This document shows, in pieces, positions 34,403 to 43,783 of a stretch of 64,000 bases of DNA. Source of the stretch: Cohnella silvisoli (GTDB taxonomy: Bacteria; Bacillota; Bacilli; Paenibacillales; Paenibacillaceae); NCBI RefSeq assembly GCF_021190915.1, contig NZ_JAIOAP010000006.1, positions 1-64,000 of the forward strand. Reading direction: 5' to 3'. A program made the position numbers and the translations under genes. Positions within the stretch are counted from its first letter, which is position 1; each line of letters opens with the position of its first letter. A model generated the notes under the pieces. It searched no databases. It saw nothing but the letters and a program-made list of their open reading frames with translations, and was not told the DNA's origin.

Positions 34403-35788
34403 CTATCCGCGTTCGCGTAATATTTTCGACAATTCATCGGCCGCTTTCCAAATATCACCTGCCCCCATCGTTAACACAAGGTCTCCGGGCGCGATACGTT
34501 CCGCTAATAGATCCCTGACTTCTTCTTTCGTAGGAACATAAGTCACATTGGGATTGCTATTCTGGGAAATGAGCTCTACTAGCTTACGCGAGTTGACCCC
34601 TTCGATTCTTTGCTCTCCCGCAGGAGAATAAATGTCGGTGATAATGACCTCATCCGCCTCCGCGAAAGCCCGACTGAACGCATCCAACAGGAAGAAAGTC
34701 CTCGTATAGCGCTGCGGTTGGAACACCGCAATAATTCGTTTGCCTGTTGCCTTAGCGGCTTGAATCGTCGCCTGAATTTCCGTTGGATGATGGGCATAGT
34801 CATCAATGACCAGCATGTCCTTCACTTCACCAAGCACTTGAAAACGCCGTTTGGCGCCGCGAAATTCGCGAATAGCCGTCGCGATCGACTCGAACGGAAC
34901 TCCGGCTTCAAGACATACGATAACGGTAGCAAGCGCGTTATACACGTTATGCCGGCCTGGAACCGATAGCGTTACGTCTCCAAGAGCGGTCCCATGATGA
35001 TTTACGGTAAATGTCGCGCAACGATCCCCAAGTTCGACATCCGTTGCTCTGTAATCGGCATCTCCCGACTCCATGCCATAAGTTAAGATGCGCTGCCCAC
35101 TCACCTGAGGAAGCAAATACCGGATATTCTCATCATCCGCGCAAACAACGGCACAACCATCCGGTCTAATTTTACGAAGGAACGAAACATAAGCCTCTTT
35201 CAGCTTATTAAAGTCTCCGTCGTAATTTTCCAGATGATCCGCTTCGATATTCGTAACCACACCAACGGCGGATTCATACTGAAGGAAGGACCCGTCGCTT
35301 TCATCCGCTTCCGCAACGACGAATTGTCCTTTCCCCGCTTTCGCGTTAGTCCCGACATTTACGATTTCTCCGCCAATAATATAGGTCGGATCCAAACCGC
35401 AGTTTTCCATGACCAGCGCGATCATAGATGAAGTTGTCGTCTTGCCGTGCGCTCCCGCTACCGCAATGCCTGTTCGGGCATTGAGAAGCCTGGCCAGCAT
35501 CTGTGAACGATGCAAAATGGGAATGTTTAAGTGTTCCGCTTCCTGGCGTTCGACGTTATCTCTAGATAGCGCAGTGGAATAAACAACAAGGTCAGCTCCC
35601 CGGACATGCTCCGGTTCATGACCAATATAAATTCGTGCTCCTTTGGCAGCCAGTTTGTCGGTCAGTTCCTGGCGCACCACATCGGAACCGGACACTTGAT
35701 ACCCCATCTCCAGCATAACCCGGGCGATGGCGCTCATCCCATATCCTCCGATACCGATAAAATGCACATGCTCAGCGGTCCGCAACAA
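34403..35788 (-). CDS. murC: UDP-N-acetylmuramate-L-alanine ligase
   Basis: Adds L-alanine to UDP-MurNAc, the first peptide step of peptidoglycan synthesis. 461 residues with the N-terminal Rossmann-like GIGGYGMSAIA (about 11-21), ATP loop GAHGKTTTSSM (about 112-122), central EADESDGSFL and the C-terminal Mur ligase domain with DDYAHHPTEI. The start is a TTG right behind folC (four bases apart). murC is not in this cluster in B. subtilis. Confidence 0.95.
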   Translation of the reverse strand: MLRTAEHVHFIGIGGYGMSAIARVMLEMGYQVSGSDVVRQELTDKLAAKGARIYIGHEPEHVRGADLVVYSTALSRDNVERQEAEHLNIPILHRSQMLARLLNARTGIAVAGAHGKTTTSSMIALVMENCGLDPTYIIGGEIVNVGTNAKAGKGQFVVAEADESDGSFLQYESAVGVVTNIEADHLENYDGDFNKLKEAYVSFLRKIRPDGCAVVCADDENIRYLLPQVSGQRILTYGMESGDADYRATDVELGDRCATFTVNHHGTALGDVTLSVPGRHNVYNALATVIVCLEAGVPFESIATAIREFRGAKRRFQVLGEVKDMLVIDDYAHHPTEIQATIQAAKATGKRIIAVFQPQRYTRTFFLLDAFSRAFAEADEVIITDIYSPAGEQRIEGVNSRKLVELISQNSNPNVTYVPTKEEVRDLLAERIAPGDLVLTMGAGDIWKAADELSKILRERG

Positions 35789-35792
35789 CGCT

Positions 35793-37181
35793 TCACCAGC
35801 CTTTTTCAGATTTCATTCCATGAAGCAACCACGAACGTATATCAGCAATCAAATAAAGTGTGCCGGTTACCACGTTTAACGTGCTCGCCCGCCCGCCCGG
35901 TGACGCCGATGCTTCCAGCAGAAGCTCCAAGGCGCGCTTCCAATCCGGCTCTACAATAACGTGTTTCGGCCGTCCGAGCTCCATACGCAATCCATTTACG
36001 ATGTCGGCCAGGTCGGCGGCTTTCATTTTTTTATGAAAATCGGGTTCCGTGATCACAAGCGTATTCACCATTGGTAGTATATGCCGCAAGGAATGTTCAT
36101 GATTCTTATTCGGCATCATCGCCATCATCACATTTAACTTTTCGAACTTGTAAATATCGCGAAGCGCCGCAACCAAAGACTCCATGCCTTCCGGGTTATG
36201 AGCCCCATCTATCAAGATACGCGGATCGTGCGACACCATTTCCAACCTGCCCGGCCAAGACGTATTTAGCAATCCGGCCGCCAAATCGTCATCCTCGACA
36301 ACTAACGCGTAATATTGCCTGAGCACTTCCAGCGTCATGACCGCAACTGCGGCATTCGTAATCTGATGTGCGCCGTTCATGGCTACCGTTAACGATTGTA
36401 AAGCACGGAACGGCCCTTGAAAAGAAAACTTTTGCTCATTTTCCGCGATTTGCAACGGCTCATAAGAGAAATGATCTCCAAGCCGGTATAAAGTCGCCAT
36501 CTGCGTATGTGCCTTTTCTTGAATTATGGATACCGCTTCAGGCTGATTAACGGCAGTAACGACAGGAACCCCGGCTTTAATAATGCCTGCTTTCTCCCGC
36601 GTTATGTCTGCAATAGTCGGGCCAAGCACATCCATATGATCATGACCGATGTTCGTGATGACGCTAATGACGGGCGTAACGATATTCGTTACGTCTAACC
36701 GGCCGCCGAGTCCCGTTTCCCATACGACGTAGTCCGGATAGGCGATCGTACCGTAATAAAGCAAAGCCAATGCCGTCGTCACTTCGAACATCGTCGGGGA
36801 GCCCCATTCGCCTTTCGCCAACTGATCGGCCGCGGGCTTTAGCTTGTTAACCAACGTCACGAGGACGTCGTCTTCTATATCATGCCCATTATATTGGAGA
36901 CGATTGGTATAAGTGGTGAGATAAGGAGAAGTGAAAGTCCCCACATCGTACCCGGATTGCCTGAGCACGCTCGTCAAATAAGCGCAAACCGATCCTTTCC
37001 CATTCGTTCCGGCCACGTGGATGAACTTAAGACGCCTTTGAGGATGGCCGAAACCTTCCATGAGCTGCGTTATTCGATCTAATCCGGGACGAATGCCGAA
37101 GGAAGTGAGCCCCGTTATCCAGGACATCGCTTCCTCGGCGGTCTGAAAGGAATCTTTCTTGGAGGATATCTCGTTATTCAT
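35793..37181 (-). CDS. folC: Folylpolyglutamate synthase/dihydrofolate synthase
   Basis: Adds glutamate to dihydropteroate and folates. The 462-residue protein has the Mur-ligase-like P-loop GTNGKGSVCAYL (about 58-69), NIGHDHMDVLG and DGAHNPEGM. Length slightly above average because of a C-terminal tail. Follows valS by 18 bases, as in B. subtilis. Confidence 0.93.
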   Translation of the reverse strand: MNNEISSKKDSFQTAEEAMSWITGLTSFGIRPGLDRITQLMEGFGHPQRRLKFIHVAGTNGKGSVCAYLTSVLRQSGYDVGTFTSPYLTTYTNRLQYNGHDIEDDVLVTLVNKLKPAADQLAKGEWGSPTMFEVTTALALLYYGTIAYPDYVVWETGLGGRLDVTNIVTPVISVITNIGHDHMDVLGPTIADITREKAGIIKAGVPVVTAVNQPEAVSIIQEKAHTQMATLYRLGDHFSYEPLQIAENEQKFSFQGPFRALQSLTVAMNGAHQITNAAVAVMTLEVLRQYYALVVEDDDLAAGLLNTSWPGRLEMVSHDPRILIDGAHNPEGMESLVAALRDIYKFEKLNVMMAMMPNKNHEHSLRHILPMVNTLVITEPDFHKKMKAADLADIVNGLRMELGRPKHVIVEPDWKRALELLLEASASPGGRASTLNVVTGTLYLIADIRSWLLHGMKSEKGW

Positions 37182-37199
37182 GCTCGAACCGTCCTCCCG

Positions 37200-39866
37200 T
37201 CATCCTTGAAGCTCGGCGATACGCGCCAAAACTTTATCCCTTTTGTCCCGGTAATCCAGGCCTTTGATCCGTTCCTGCTCGACAACGTTCGCCGGAGCTT
37301 TGGCGATATAACCTTCGTTGGACAGTTTCTTCTCCACCCGCTCCACTTCCGCGTTCAAATTGTCGACTTCCTTGGTCAGCCTGGCAATTTCTTGACCGAT
37401 ATCGATTAAACCCGCCAGCGGCAAGTATAGCTCGGCTCCCGTAATAATCGCCGTCATCGCTTTGTCCGGCGGCGTTAATCCGCGATCGAGCGTATAAGCC
37501 GATGTGTTGCAGAACCTCTGGACATAGATTTCGTTCCTTAGGAAAATGCCTTCTTCCGCATCTCCCGTCGGCTTGAGCAGCAATTCGATCTTCTTGCCCG
37601 GCGACACGTTCACTTCCGCACGAACGTTGCGTACCGCGCGAATAACCTCCATGAGCAGTTCCATTTCTTTAACCGAATTCACGGCTTCGAAATCGGCGCG
37701 ATATTCCGGCCAAGCAGCCAGAGTGATCGTATCCCCCGGCTCATGCGGAAGATGCTGCCAAATCTCTTCGGACAGGAACGGCATGAACGGATGGATCAGA
37801 CGCATCGTGCGATCCAGCACATAGCCGAGCACCGATTGCGTACTGCGCTTCGCATCCGGATTATCGCCATAGAGCGTAAGCTTAGCAAACTCGATATACC
37901 AATCGCACAGGTCATCCCAAATAAAGTTATATAGCAAACGGCCGGTTTCGCCGAATTCGTAGCTCTCCATCAGACGGGTTATGTCCCGTGCGGTTTCGTT
38001 GAAGCGGTGCAAAATCCAACGGTCAGCCGTCGACAACTCGCCGCTCAGATCAATTTGGTCGAAAGTGAAGCCTTCCAGATTCATTAAAGCGAAACGGGAA
38101 GCGTTCCATATCTTGTTCGCGAAGTTGCGCGCTTGCTCGACCTTCTCGAACCGAAAGCGCAAATCCTGCCCCGGAGTGCTGCTCGTAGAAATCATGAAAC
38201 GCATCGCATCCGCGCCATATTGCTCGATAACGTCGAGCGGATCGACGCCGTTTCCAAGCGATTTGGACATTTTGCGGCCTTCCGCGTCCCGAACAAGACC
38301 GTGAATAAGAACGTCCTTAAACGGAATTTGTTCCGTGAACTCGAGCGCGGTGAAAATCATCCGTGCGACCCAGAAATAAATAATGTCATAGCCGGTAACG
38401 AGTACACCTGTTGGATAATAATGCTTCAAATCTTCGGTATCTTCCGGCCATCCTAACGTTGAAAACGGCCAAAGCGCGGAGCTGAACCAAGTATCCAACA
38501 CATCGTTGTCTTGTTTCCAAGGCGAATTCGGCTGATCTGCTCCTTCCGGAGCTTCTATGCCGACAAAGATCTCACCCGTCGTTTCGTGATGCCATGCCGG
38601 AATTCGGTGGCCCCACCACAGCTGACGGGAAATACACCAATCGCGGACATTCTCGATCCAGTGCAAATATATTTTCTCGAACCGATCCGGCACGAAGTTA
38701 ACGCCCTGCCCCGACTTCTGGGAATCGATCGCTTTTTCTGCTAACGGCTTCATATTAACGAACCATTGCGTGGACAAATACGGCTCGACAACGGCGCCGG
38801 AGCGCTCGCTGTGCCCAACTTGGTGCACATGGTCCTCGATTTGAATGCAAACCCCTTGCTCTTGCAGATCTTTAACGATCGCTTTACGGCAATCCGTGCG
38901 ATCCATCCCTTGGTACGGACCGGCGTTCTCGTTCATAATGCCGCCTTCGTCCATGACCGTAATTTGCGGCAACTCATGCCTCGAACCGACTTCGAAGTCG
39001 TTTGGATCGTGCGCGGGAGTAATCTTAACTGCTCCGCTTCCGAAGTCCTTCTCGACATATTCATCGCCAATGATCGGGATTTCCCGATTGACGATCGGAA
39101 GCAGGATCATTCTGCCGATCAGATGCTTGTAGCGCTCATCCTCGGGATGAACGGCAACGGCGGTATCGCCTAACATCGTTTCCGGTCTTGTCGTCGCTAC
39201 GGTAATCGATCCGCTTCCGTCAGCTAACGGATATTGGAGATGATAGAGATGCCCGTTTACTTCTTTGTGTTCTACTTCGATATCGGAAAGGGCGGTACGC
39301 GCCACGGGATCCCAGTTAATGATTCTTTTGCCCCGATATATTAGGCCCTTATCGTATAGTCGTACGAACACTTCCCGGACAGCTTGCGATAATCCTTCGT
39401 CCAGCGTAAATCGCTCACGGGAATAATCGAGGCTGAGGCCCATCTTGGACCATTGCTCGCGGATCGTTCCGGCGTAGTGTTCCTTCCATTCCCATACCTT
39501 CTCCAGGAAAACTTCCCGGCCAAGGTCGTAACGGCTTTTGCCTTCCTCGCGGAGCTTCTGTTCCACCTTCGTCTGGGTGGCGATTCCGGCGTGATCGGTA
39601 CCCGGCAGCCATAACGCGTCAAACCCCTGCATCCGTTTGAAGCGGATAAGAATGTCCTGCAAAGTAAAATCGAGAGCATGACCGATATGCAGCATTCCCG
39701 TTACGTTCGGAGGCGGAATGACTATCGTATATTTAGGGGCATCGGGACGTCGTCCAGCTTGAAAATACCCGTTGCGCAGCCAAGCATCATACCATTTACG
39801 TTCTGCGCTCTTTGGATCATAAGTCGTCGGCATTTCGACGTTTAGACGTTCTTGGGATTCGGACAT
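37200..39866 (-). CDS. valS: Valyl-tRNA synthetase
   Basis: Class I synthetase charging tRNA-Val, 888 residues. The catalytic HIGH motif is in [13 protein letters not shown] (about 47-59) and KMSKS in [12 protein letters not shown] (about 530). The CP1 editing domain lies between, and an anticodon-binding domain and a C-terminal coiled-coil arm (about 820-885) follow. ATG 39866 is chosen for homology and a GGAGG 12 bases upstream; the nine codons before it are unlikely. Controlled by the T-box leader directly upstream. Confidence 0.97.
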   Translation of the reverse strand: MSESQERLNVEMPTTYDPKSAERKWYDAWLRNGYFQAGRRPDAPKYTIVIPPPNVTGMLHIGHALDFTLQDILIRFKRMQGFDALWLPGTDHAGIATQTKVEQKLREEGKSRYDLGREVFLEKVWEWKEHYAGTIREQWSKMGLSLDYSRERFTLDEGLSQAVREVFVRLYDKGLIYRGKRIINWDPVARTALSDIEVEHKEVNGHLYHLQYPLADGSGSITVATTRPETMLGDTAVAVHPEDERYKHLIGRMILLPIVNREIPIIGDEYVEKDFGSGAVKITPAHDPNDFEVGSRHELPQITVMDEGGIMNENAGPYQGMDRTDCRKAIVKDLQEQGVCIQIEDHVHQVGHSERSGAVVEPYLSTQWFVNMKPLAEKAIDSQKSGQGVNFVPDRFEKIYLHWIENVRDWCISRQLWWGHRIPAWHHETTGEIFVGIEAPEGADQPNSPWKQDNDVLDTWFSSALWPFSTLGWPEDTEDLKHYYPTGVLVTGYDIIYFWVARMIFTALEFTEQIPFKDVLIHGLVRDAEGRKMSKSLGNGVDPLDVIEQYGADAMRFMISTSSTPGQDLRFRFEKVEQARNFANKIWNASRFALMNLEGFTFDQIDLSGELSTADRWILHRFNETARDITRLMESYEFGETGRLLYNFIWDDLCDWYIEFAKLTLYGDNPDAKRSTQSVLGYVLDRTMRLIHPFMPFLSEEIWQHLPHEPGDTITLAAWPEYRADFEAVNSVKEMELLMEVIRAVRNVRAEVNVSPGKKIELLLKPTGDAEEGIFLRNEIYVQRFCNTSAYTLDRGLTPPDKAMTAIITGAELYLPLAGLIDIGQEIARLTKEVDNLNAEVERVEKKLSNEGYIAKAPANVVEQERIKGLDYRDKRDKVLARIAELQG

Positions 39867-39933
39867 GAGAGACACAACCTCCATAAGACACAAATTCGAC
39901 CGCTATGTTACGGGTTAATCGTCTGAAAAACAC

Positions 39934-40206
39934 AAAAACCTCCCGTCGCAAAGGACGAAAGGTAAACTCCCGTGGTACCACCTTCGTTCCGCAGGGCATC
40001 GTTCGCCGCCGCGGCACTCGTCGCAAAATAACGGTTGCTACCGTCCTGTTCTATTGGATCGTCTTATATTGGACGACCGTTTCAAGCAGGAAACTCCAGG
40101 GCGACTTGCAGCAGTTTGTTGTCCCGCGGAACCTCTCAGCGCTGCGTGGCAGCGACTCCGCTCTCTGAAGGGTTAAACTGCGTACTCTTCCCTATCCGTG
40201 TCTTTC
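39934..40206 (-). promoter_or_regulatory. T-box leader controlling valS
   Basis: On the minus strand the leader begins soon after the promoter with the T-box start signature AAGAGTACG, then a long stem I region. The invariant T-box GGTGGTACCACGGGA stands at 39982-39968. It is followed by the terminator stem CCTTTCGTC-N6-GACGGGAGG (39962-39939) and a T-run. Uncharged tRNA-Val would stabilise the antiterminator formed by the T-box sequence. A GUC valine codon occurs in the GAAACGGTCGTCC part of the stem I 3' side and is the likely specifier; I have not folded the stem fully. Confidence 0.88.
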
Positions 40207-40212
40207 TTACCT

Positions 40213-40241
40213 ATTTTACCCGCCGTACGTAGGAGAGTCAA
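40213..40241 (-). promoter_or_regulatory. SigA-type promoter of valS
   Basis: Minus strand TTGACT (40241-40236), 17 bases, TAAAAT (40218-40213), immediately upstream of the T-box leader. Confidence 0.75.
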
Positions 40242-40340
40242 TACAAGGGGAAAAGGCTAATCCCCGTCTCCAAATAAATTTAGAAACGAAGAAAAGCCTT
40301 TTCAATTAGCCGTTAAAGATAAAGAAGTCGGAATTGCTCG

Positions 40341-41561
40341 TTATGGGATATACAGGACTTGGCCTTCCGATAAGTAAGGATCGTGCAATCGGTTGTAAAG
40401 CTGCAGCTCCCGAGGCTGAACGTTGTATCTCGTGGCAATTAAATCGAGCGTTTCCTCCCGCTGGACGATACACATTTTTACTTTGCGGAAGGAATGCGCT
40501 TGTGCGCCGTTCGTCAGGAACAGCCGCGTCCATTCGAGCTCGTCTCCCGAGCTGAGACTTGAGTTGCTCGCGGCTAGAGCCTTTTCTTCCGCCTCGGCCG
40601 CCTCTAAAATTTTGAGCTCAGCCTCGCGCTTTGCTCCTTTTTCCCCCAATTGGGACAACAGGCCGACTCCGGATTGCTGACGTACCATCGAATCCAGCGA
40701 TTTACCGCCTAGCGCGACTTTCATATCCGTTTTTTCTTCGACCAAGATTTCTGCTGCCGGTTCCGATTCAGGCCTTGGTTCGGGACTCAGTTCCGGTTTC
40801 GGTATGAATGCCTGCTCCTCAATGCGTTCATTCGTAACGTCTCCCCATGAGGAAGCAGCGTATGGATCGTAGTTAGCGGTCGCCTCGGAATGGGTTTCTT
40901 GGTCCTTCCTCGACTCCTCTAAGTGCTGAAACATCGCTAACCAATTGCTTTCTTTATCGGTTGCTTTGGATAAAGCTTCCGTCTCGGATTGCAGGCTCCA
41001 ATCGTCATCGCGTTCAAGCTCATTAAGCTCCGTGTCAGTTCCTTCAGAATCGTAGTCGCTAACCGACAGTTCTTCCGCTTCACCCGAGTGTTGGTCGTCC
41101 CGTATTTGCAGCTGTTCCCCCGCTTCCGCATCCAACTCTGGCTGCGCTTGATGCACGACCGTAAAGCTGTCGTCCCGCCAGATTGGAACTTGCGGAGCTT
41201 GCACCTGCAGCCCTCGCAAAGCCAATACGCCCGTCACGTTTAGGGATCGGGTCGTGAGCAAATCAACGTCGAAATTATCGATTTCCACGGCTAGCTCTTC
41301 CACGCTTTGAATCCGGTTCAGAGGCAACGATATCTCGACCGGTATCCAATGCTCCAACTGGGATACCTCCGCGGAATCTTGCGTTCGATAAATCCCGGAA
41401 AGCAGCAAATGACCTCTTAACAATACTTGGTTGTCCTGAGGCAGCGCCTGCATATGGGGCACCAATTCGATTTCTTCCAACTCATCAATAGCGGCTACAT
41501 CGTCAGGCAGATGCACACGTTCGTAAATATCGAATCGCAACCCGTTCAACTGGTCCGTCAC
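40341..41561 (-). CDS. spoVID: SpoVID-like spore coat morphogenetic protein with C-terminal LysM
   Basis: A 406-residue protein. The N-terminal 150 residues form a beta-rich domain (FDIYERVHLPDDVAAIDELEEIEL, LLRGHLLLSGIY) characteristic of SpoVID/SPOCS proteins that encase the forespore. A long acidic, low-complexity middle (about 160-330) follows and the last 45 residues are a LysM domain (CIVQREETLDLIATRYNVQPRELQLYNRL). Position between hemL and valS equals spoVID in B. subtilis. The GTG at 41561 is chosen because AGGAGG lies eight bases upstream; the frame is open 20 codons further. Confidence 0.88.
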   Translation of the reverse strand: MTDQLNGLRFDIYERVHLPDDVAAIDELEEIELVPHMQALPQDNQVLLRGHLLLSGIYRTQDSAEVSQLEHWIPVEISLPLNRIQSVEELAVEIDNFDVDLLTTRSLNVTGVLALRGLQVQAPQVPIWRDDSFTVVHQAQPELDAEAGEQLQIRDDQHSGEAEELSVSDYDSEGTDTELNELERDDDWSLQSETEALSKATDKESNWLAMFQHLEESRKDQETHSEATANYDPYAASSWGDVTNERIEEQAFIPKPELSPEPRPESEPAAEILVEEKTDMKVALGGKSLDSMVRQQSGVGLLSQLGEKGAKREAELKILEAAEAEEKALAASNSSLSSGDELEWTRLFLTNGAQAHSFRKVKMCIVQREETLDLIATRYNVQPRELQLYNRLHDPYLSEGQVLYIP

Positions 41562-41734
41562 GACGAAGTCCTCCTTTCGGCATGTGCGCCCGATAATAGG
41601 ATCGGGGCCTTTACAATTCACTAATTATCTATATGCCGGCTAAAGGCGGGCATGACTGAAAAAGCAAACAACCCCTTGGCTTTTTGGCGGGGGGCAGTTA
41701 GGTATTAAAGATGGGTGCTTGTGAATTTAATGAT

Positions 41735-41921
41735 CAGGGACGAGGGTATCTCCTTCCAGCCGCAACTCTATTACCCCACAAAGTGACGATAATGCTGTCG
41801 AAGCATATTCCGATTACTTTGCGGGGGCCCCGGGAGCTACTCCATTGCCTTGATGAGATTATAAGGTGGCAATGGGCTCCCAGGCGGACGTAAACTCTTA
41901 CAGGAGATACCCTCTTACCCT
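41735..41921 (-). repeat. Nested palindromic intergenic element, copy 2
   Basis: On the minus strand it starts GGGTAAGAGGGTATCTCCT and ends AGGAGATACCCTCGTCCCTG, the outer 13-bp inverted repeat being perfect. It shares with copy 1 (25750-25928) the two ends, the GCGTCCGCCT-like block near the first arm and CGGCTGGAAGGAGA near the second, while the middle differs. Here the inner arms are CCATTGCC / GGCAATGG and CCCCACAAAGTGA / TTACTTTGCGGGG. Conserved ends with a diverged, still self-complementary middle suggest that structure is conserved. Confidence 0.8.
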
Positions 41922-42019
41922 TTTTCATATTCACTCCTACTTCCAACCCCCTTTTTTTGTACCGCAGCAGCGGCTTAATTCCATTGTTCCAACCCATAAC
42001 ATACGCAAACCCAGTAACA

Positions 42020-42274
42020 CTGTGCTCATAGTCGGAAAAACCGACTTTTACGAGCGCAAACCCGGCAGCACCTGGCTCATAGTCGGAAAAACCGACTTTT
42101 ACGAGCGCAAACCTCGCAGCGCCTGGCTCATAGTCGGAAAAACCGACTTTTACGACCGCAAACCTTGCAGCACCTGGCTCATAGTCGGAAAAACCGACTT
42201 TTACGAGCGCAAACCCGGTAACACACTGCTCATAGTCGGAAAAACCGACTTTTGCGAGCGCAAACCCCCAATCT
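42020..42274 (-). repeat. Tandem array of five 51-bp units with AGTCGG-N5-CCGACT palindrome
   Basis: The palindrome AGTCGG-AAAAA-CCGACT (plus strand) begins at 42030, 42081, 42132, 42183 and 42234, exactly 51 bases apart. About 38 bases of each unit (from GCTCATAGTCGG to GCGCAAACC) are nearly invariant; the remaining 13 vary slightly. Outer pairs GCTC/GAGC extend the hairpin. Read on the minus strand the loop is TTTTT, as in the two copies at 25544-25611. Confidence 0.85.
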
Positions 42275-42323
42275 CTTGCTCCAAGCCGCTACAGCGGCTT
42301 AATCGAATACTGCCAAACCTATA

Positions 42324-42370
42324 ACAAACAAACAGGCCTCCTCTCGCCGGAGCTTGAGGGGGCCTGTTTG
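42324..42370 (-). terminator. Terminator behind hemL
   Basis: Minus strand AAACAGGCC...GGCCTGTTT (9 perfect outer pairs, inner CCCTC/GAGGA extending it) followed by GTTTGTTAT, ten bases after the hemL stop. Confidence 0.8.
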
Positions 42371-42380
42371 CTGCTATTTA

Positions 42381-43691
42381 TTATAGTTTGAGAAGTGCCG
42401 CTCGATGAGATGAGATGGTTTCGTCGATGTCGTCATTGTTGTGAGCGGTGGACACGAACCAACCTTCGAACGGAGACGGGGCAATGTTTACGCCGTTGTC
42501 CAGCAGCCTGCGGAATACGGTGCGGAACCGTTCCGTGTTCGCAGTTTTGGCGATTTCGTAGTTGATGACGTGTTTGTCCGTAAAGAAAGGGCACACCATT
42601 GAACCGACGCGGTTGAGGGTCATCGGGATGCCCGTTTCGCGCGCGTTGCTCTCCAAGCCAGCCTGCAACCGAATCGAAAGCTGCTCCAAATGCTGGTAAG
42701 CTTCCTCGGTCATCAGCTTAAGCGTCGTGTACCCCGCAGCCATGGCGAGCGGATTTCCGGATAACGTCCCCGCTTGGTAGATCGGACCGACCGGAGCCAT
42801 GTGATCCATGATTTCTCTTCTCCCGCCGTAAGCTCCGACAGGCAAGCCGCCGCCGATAACTTTACCCAAGCAAGTCAAATCAGGCGTAATGCCGTACAGT
42901 CCTTGCGCGCAATTGCGATGAACCCGGAACCCCGTCATGACTTCGTCGAAAATAAGCAAGCTGCCATAAGTCGTCGTCAGCTCGCGCAAACCGGATAAAA
43001 ATCCCGGAAGCGGAGGCACGACGCCCATATTGCCGGCGATCGGTTCAACGATGACCGCAGCGATTTCTTCGCCATAGCGTTCAAAAGCCAACTTAACCGC
43101 GTCTAAGTCGTTATAAGGAACCGTCAGCGTGTGCACCGCCACGCTTTCGGGCACCCCCGGGCTATCAGGCAATCCCAGAGTCGCAACGCCGGAACCGGCT
43201 TTAATGAGCAAGCTGTCGGCATGGCCGTGATAAGAGCCTTCGAACTTCAGGATCTTGCTCCGCCTCGTATAACCGCGGGCTAGCCGCAAAGCGCTCATCG
43301 TCGCTTCCGTACCGGAATTGACCATGCGCACGACGTCAATCGATGGCACGCGTTCGCACACGAGCTCGGCCATTAACGTCTCAAGCTCGGTCGGAGCGCC
43401 GAAGCTCGTCCCTTTTTCCGCCGTCCGTTTAATGGCTTCGACGACTTCAGGGTGAGCATGGCCCGCGATTAACGGTCCCCAAGAAAGCACGTAATCGATA
43501 TACGTTTGACCGTCGATGTCCGTGATGCGGCTGCCTTCCCCCCGTTCAATAACTAGAGGAGTAAGACCAACCGACTTGAAAGCACGGACAGGACTGTTGA
43601 CGCCCCCCGGTATGACACGTTTCGCGCGTTCAAAAGCGGCTTTGGAGCGGGAGTCTACGCGAGTTCGATGATTTTCGCTCATATTCGTCAC
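42381..43691 (-). CDS. hemL: Glutamate-1-semialdehyde 2,1-aminomutase
   Basis: PLP enzyme that makes 5-aminolevulinate from glutamate-1-semialdehyde, the second step of the C5 pathway. 436 residues with [14 protein letters not shown] near the N-terminus, FDEVMTGFR (about 245) and the PLP lysine in [17 protein letters not shown] (about 272-288). Normal length. In B. subtilis it follows hemB directly; here a Crp-type gene on the other strand separates them, so hemL must have its own promoter in the 92-base divergent gap. Confidence 0.96.
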   Translation of the reverse strand: MTNMSENHRTRVDSRSKAAFERAKRVIPGGVNSPVRAFKSVGLTPLVIERGEGSRITDIDGQTYIDYVLSWGPLIAGHAHPEVVEAIKRTAEKGTSFGAPTELETLMAELVCERVPSIDVVRMVNSGTEATMSALRLARGYTRRSKILKFEGSYHGHADSLLIKAGSGVATLGLPDSPGVPESVAVHTLTVPYNDLDAVKLAFERYGEEIAAVIVEPIAGNMGVVPPLPGFLSGLRELTTTYGSLLIFDEVMTGFRVHRNCAQGLYGITPDLTCLGKVIGGGLPVGAYGGRREIMDHMAPVGPIYQAGTLSGNPLAMAAGYTTLKLMTEEAYQHLEQLSIRLQAGLESNARETGIPMTLNRVGSMVCPFFTDKHVINYEIAKTANTERFRTVFRRLLDNGVNIAPSPFEGWFVSTAHNNDDIDETISSHRAALLKL

Positions 43692-43731
43692 ATCCTACTA
43701 TCTGGATTGGAAAAGGCTGTGGTAAACTTAG

Positions 43732-43764
43732 GTAAGACAAGCATAAATATCTAATGCGTCTTAC
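43732..43764. promoter_or_regulatory. Inverted repeat in the hemL/crp divergent gap, possible operator
   Basis: GTAAGAC-AA-GCAT ... ATGC-GTCTTAC, arms at 43732-43744 and 43754-43764, lies between the divergent hemL and Crp-type genes and just before the latter's ribosome site. It does not match the classic TGTGA-N6-TCACA Crp site. Candidate autoregulatory site by position only. Confidence 0.35.
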
Positions 43765-43783
43765 TGTAACAGGAGGAATATCC

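Larger units (their letters stand above)
41562..42380. other. Intergenic region with repeat module, hemL to spoVID
   Basis: These 819 bases hold no gene that I can support. They contain the spoVID promoter region (41570-41735), the second nested palindromic element (41735-41921), two related direct repeats (41967-42008 and 42294-42335) flanking five 51-bp palindrome units (42020-42274), a perfect AAGCCGCT-AC-AGCGGCTT palindrome (42284-42301) and the hemL terminator. The 152-codon plus-strand frame through the array is a by-product of the 51-bp (17-codon) period. Confidence 0.7.

Noticed and set aside
42020-42274. CRISPR-like regular array
   Set aside because: The variable part of each 51-bp unit is only about 12-13 bases and the variants are similar to one another, so there are no real spacers. 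No cas genes are nearby.
41866-42324. 152-codon plus-strand frame with a 17-residue repeat (VGKTDFYERKP)
   Set aside because: The frame is open because the repeat unit is 51 bases, a multiple of three. There is no good ribosome site, it begins inside the nested palindromic element, and related frames occur at 25506-25736 only through the same repeats.
43732-43764. Classic Crp binding site
   Set aside because: The inverted repeat does not match TGTGA-N6-TCACA; it is reported only as a possible operator by position.
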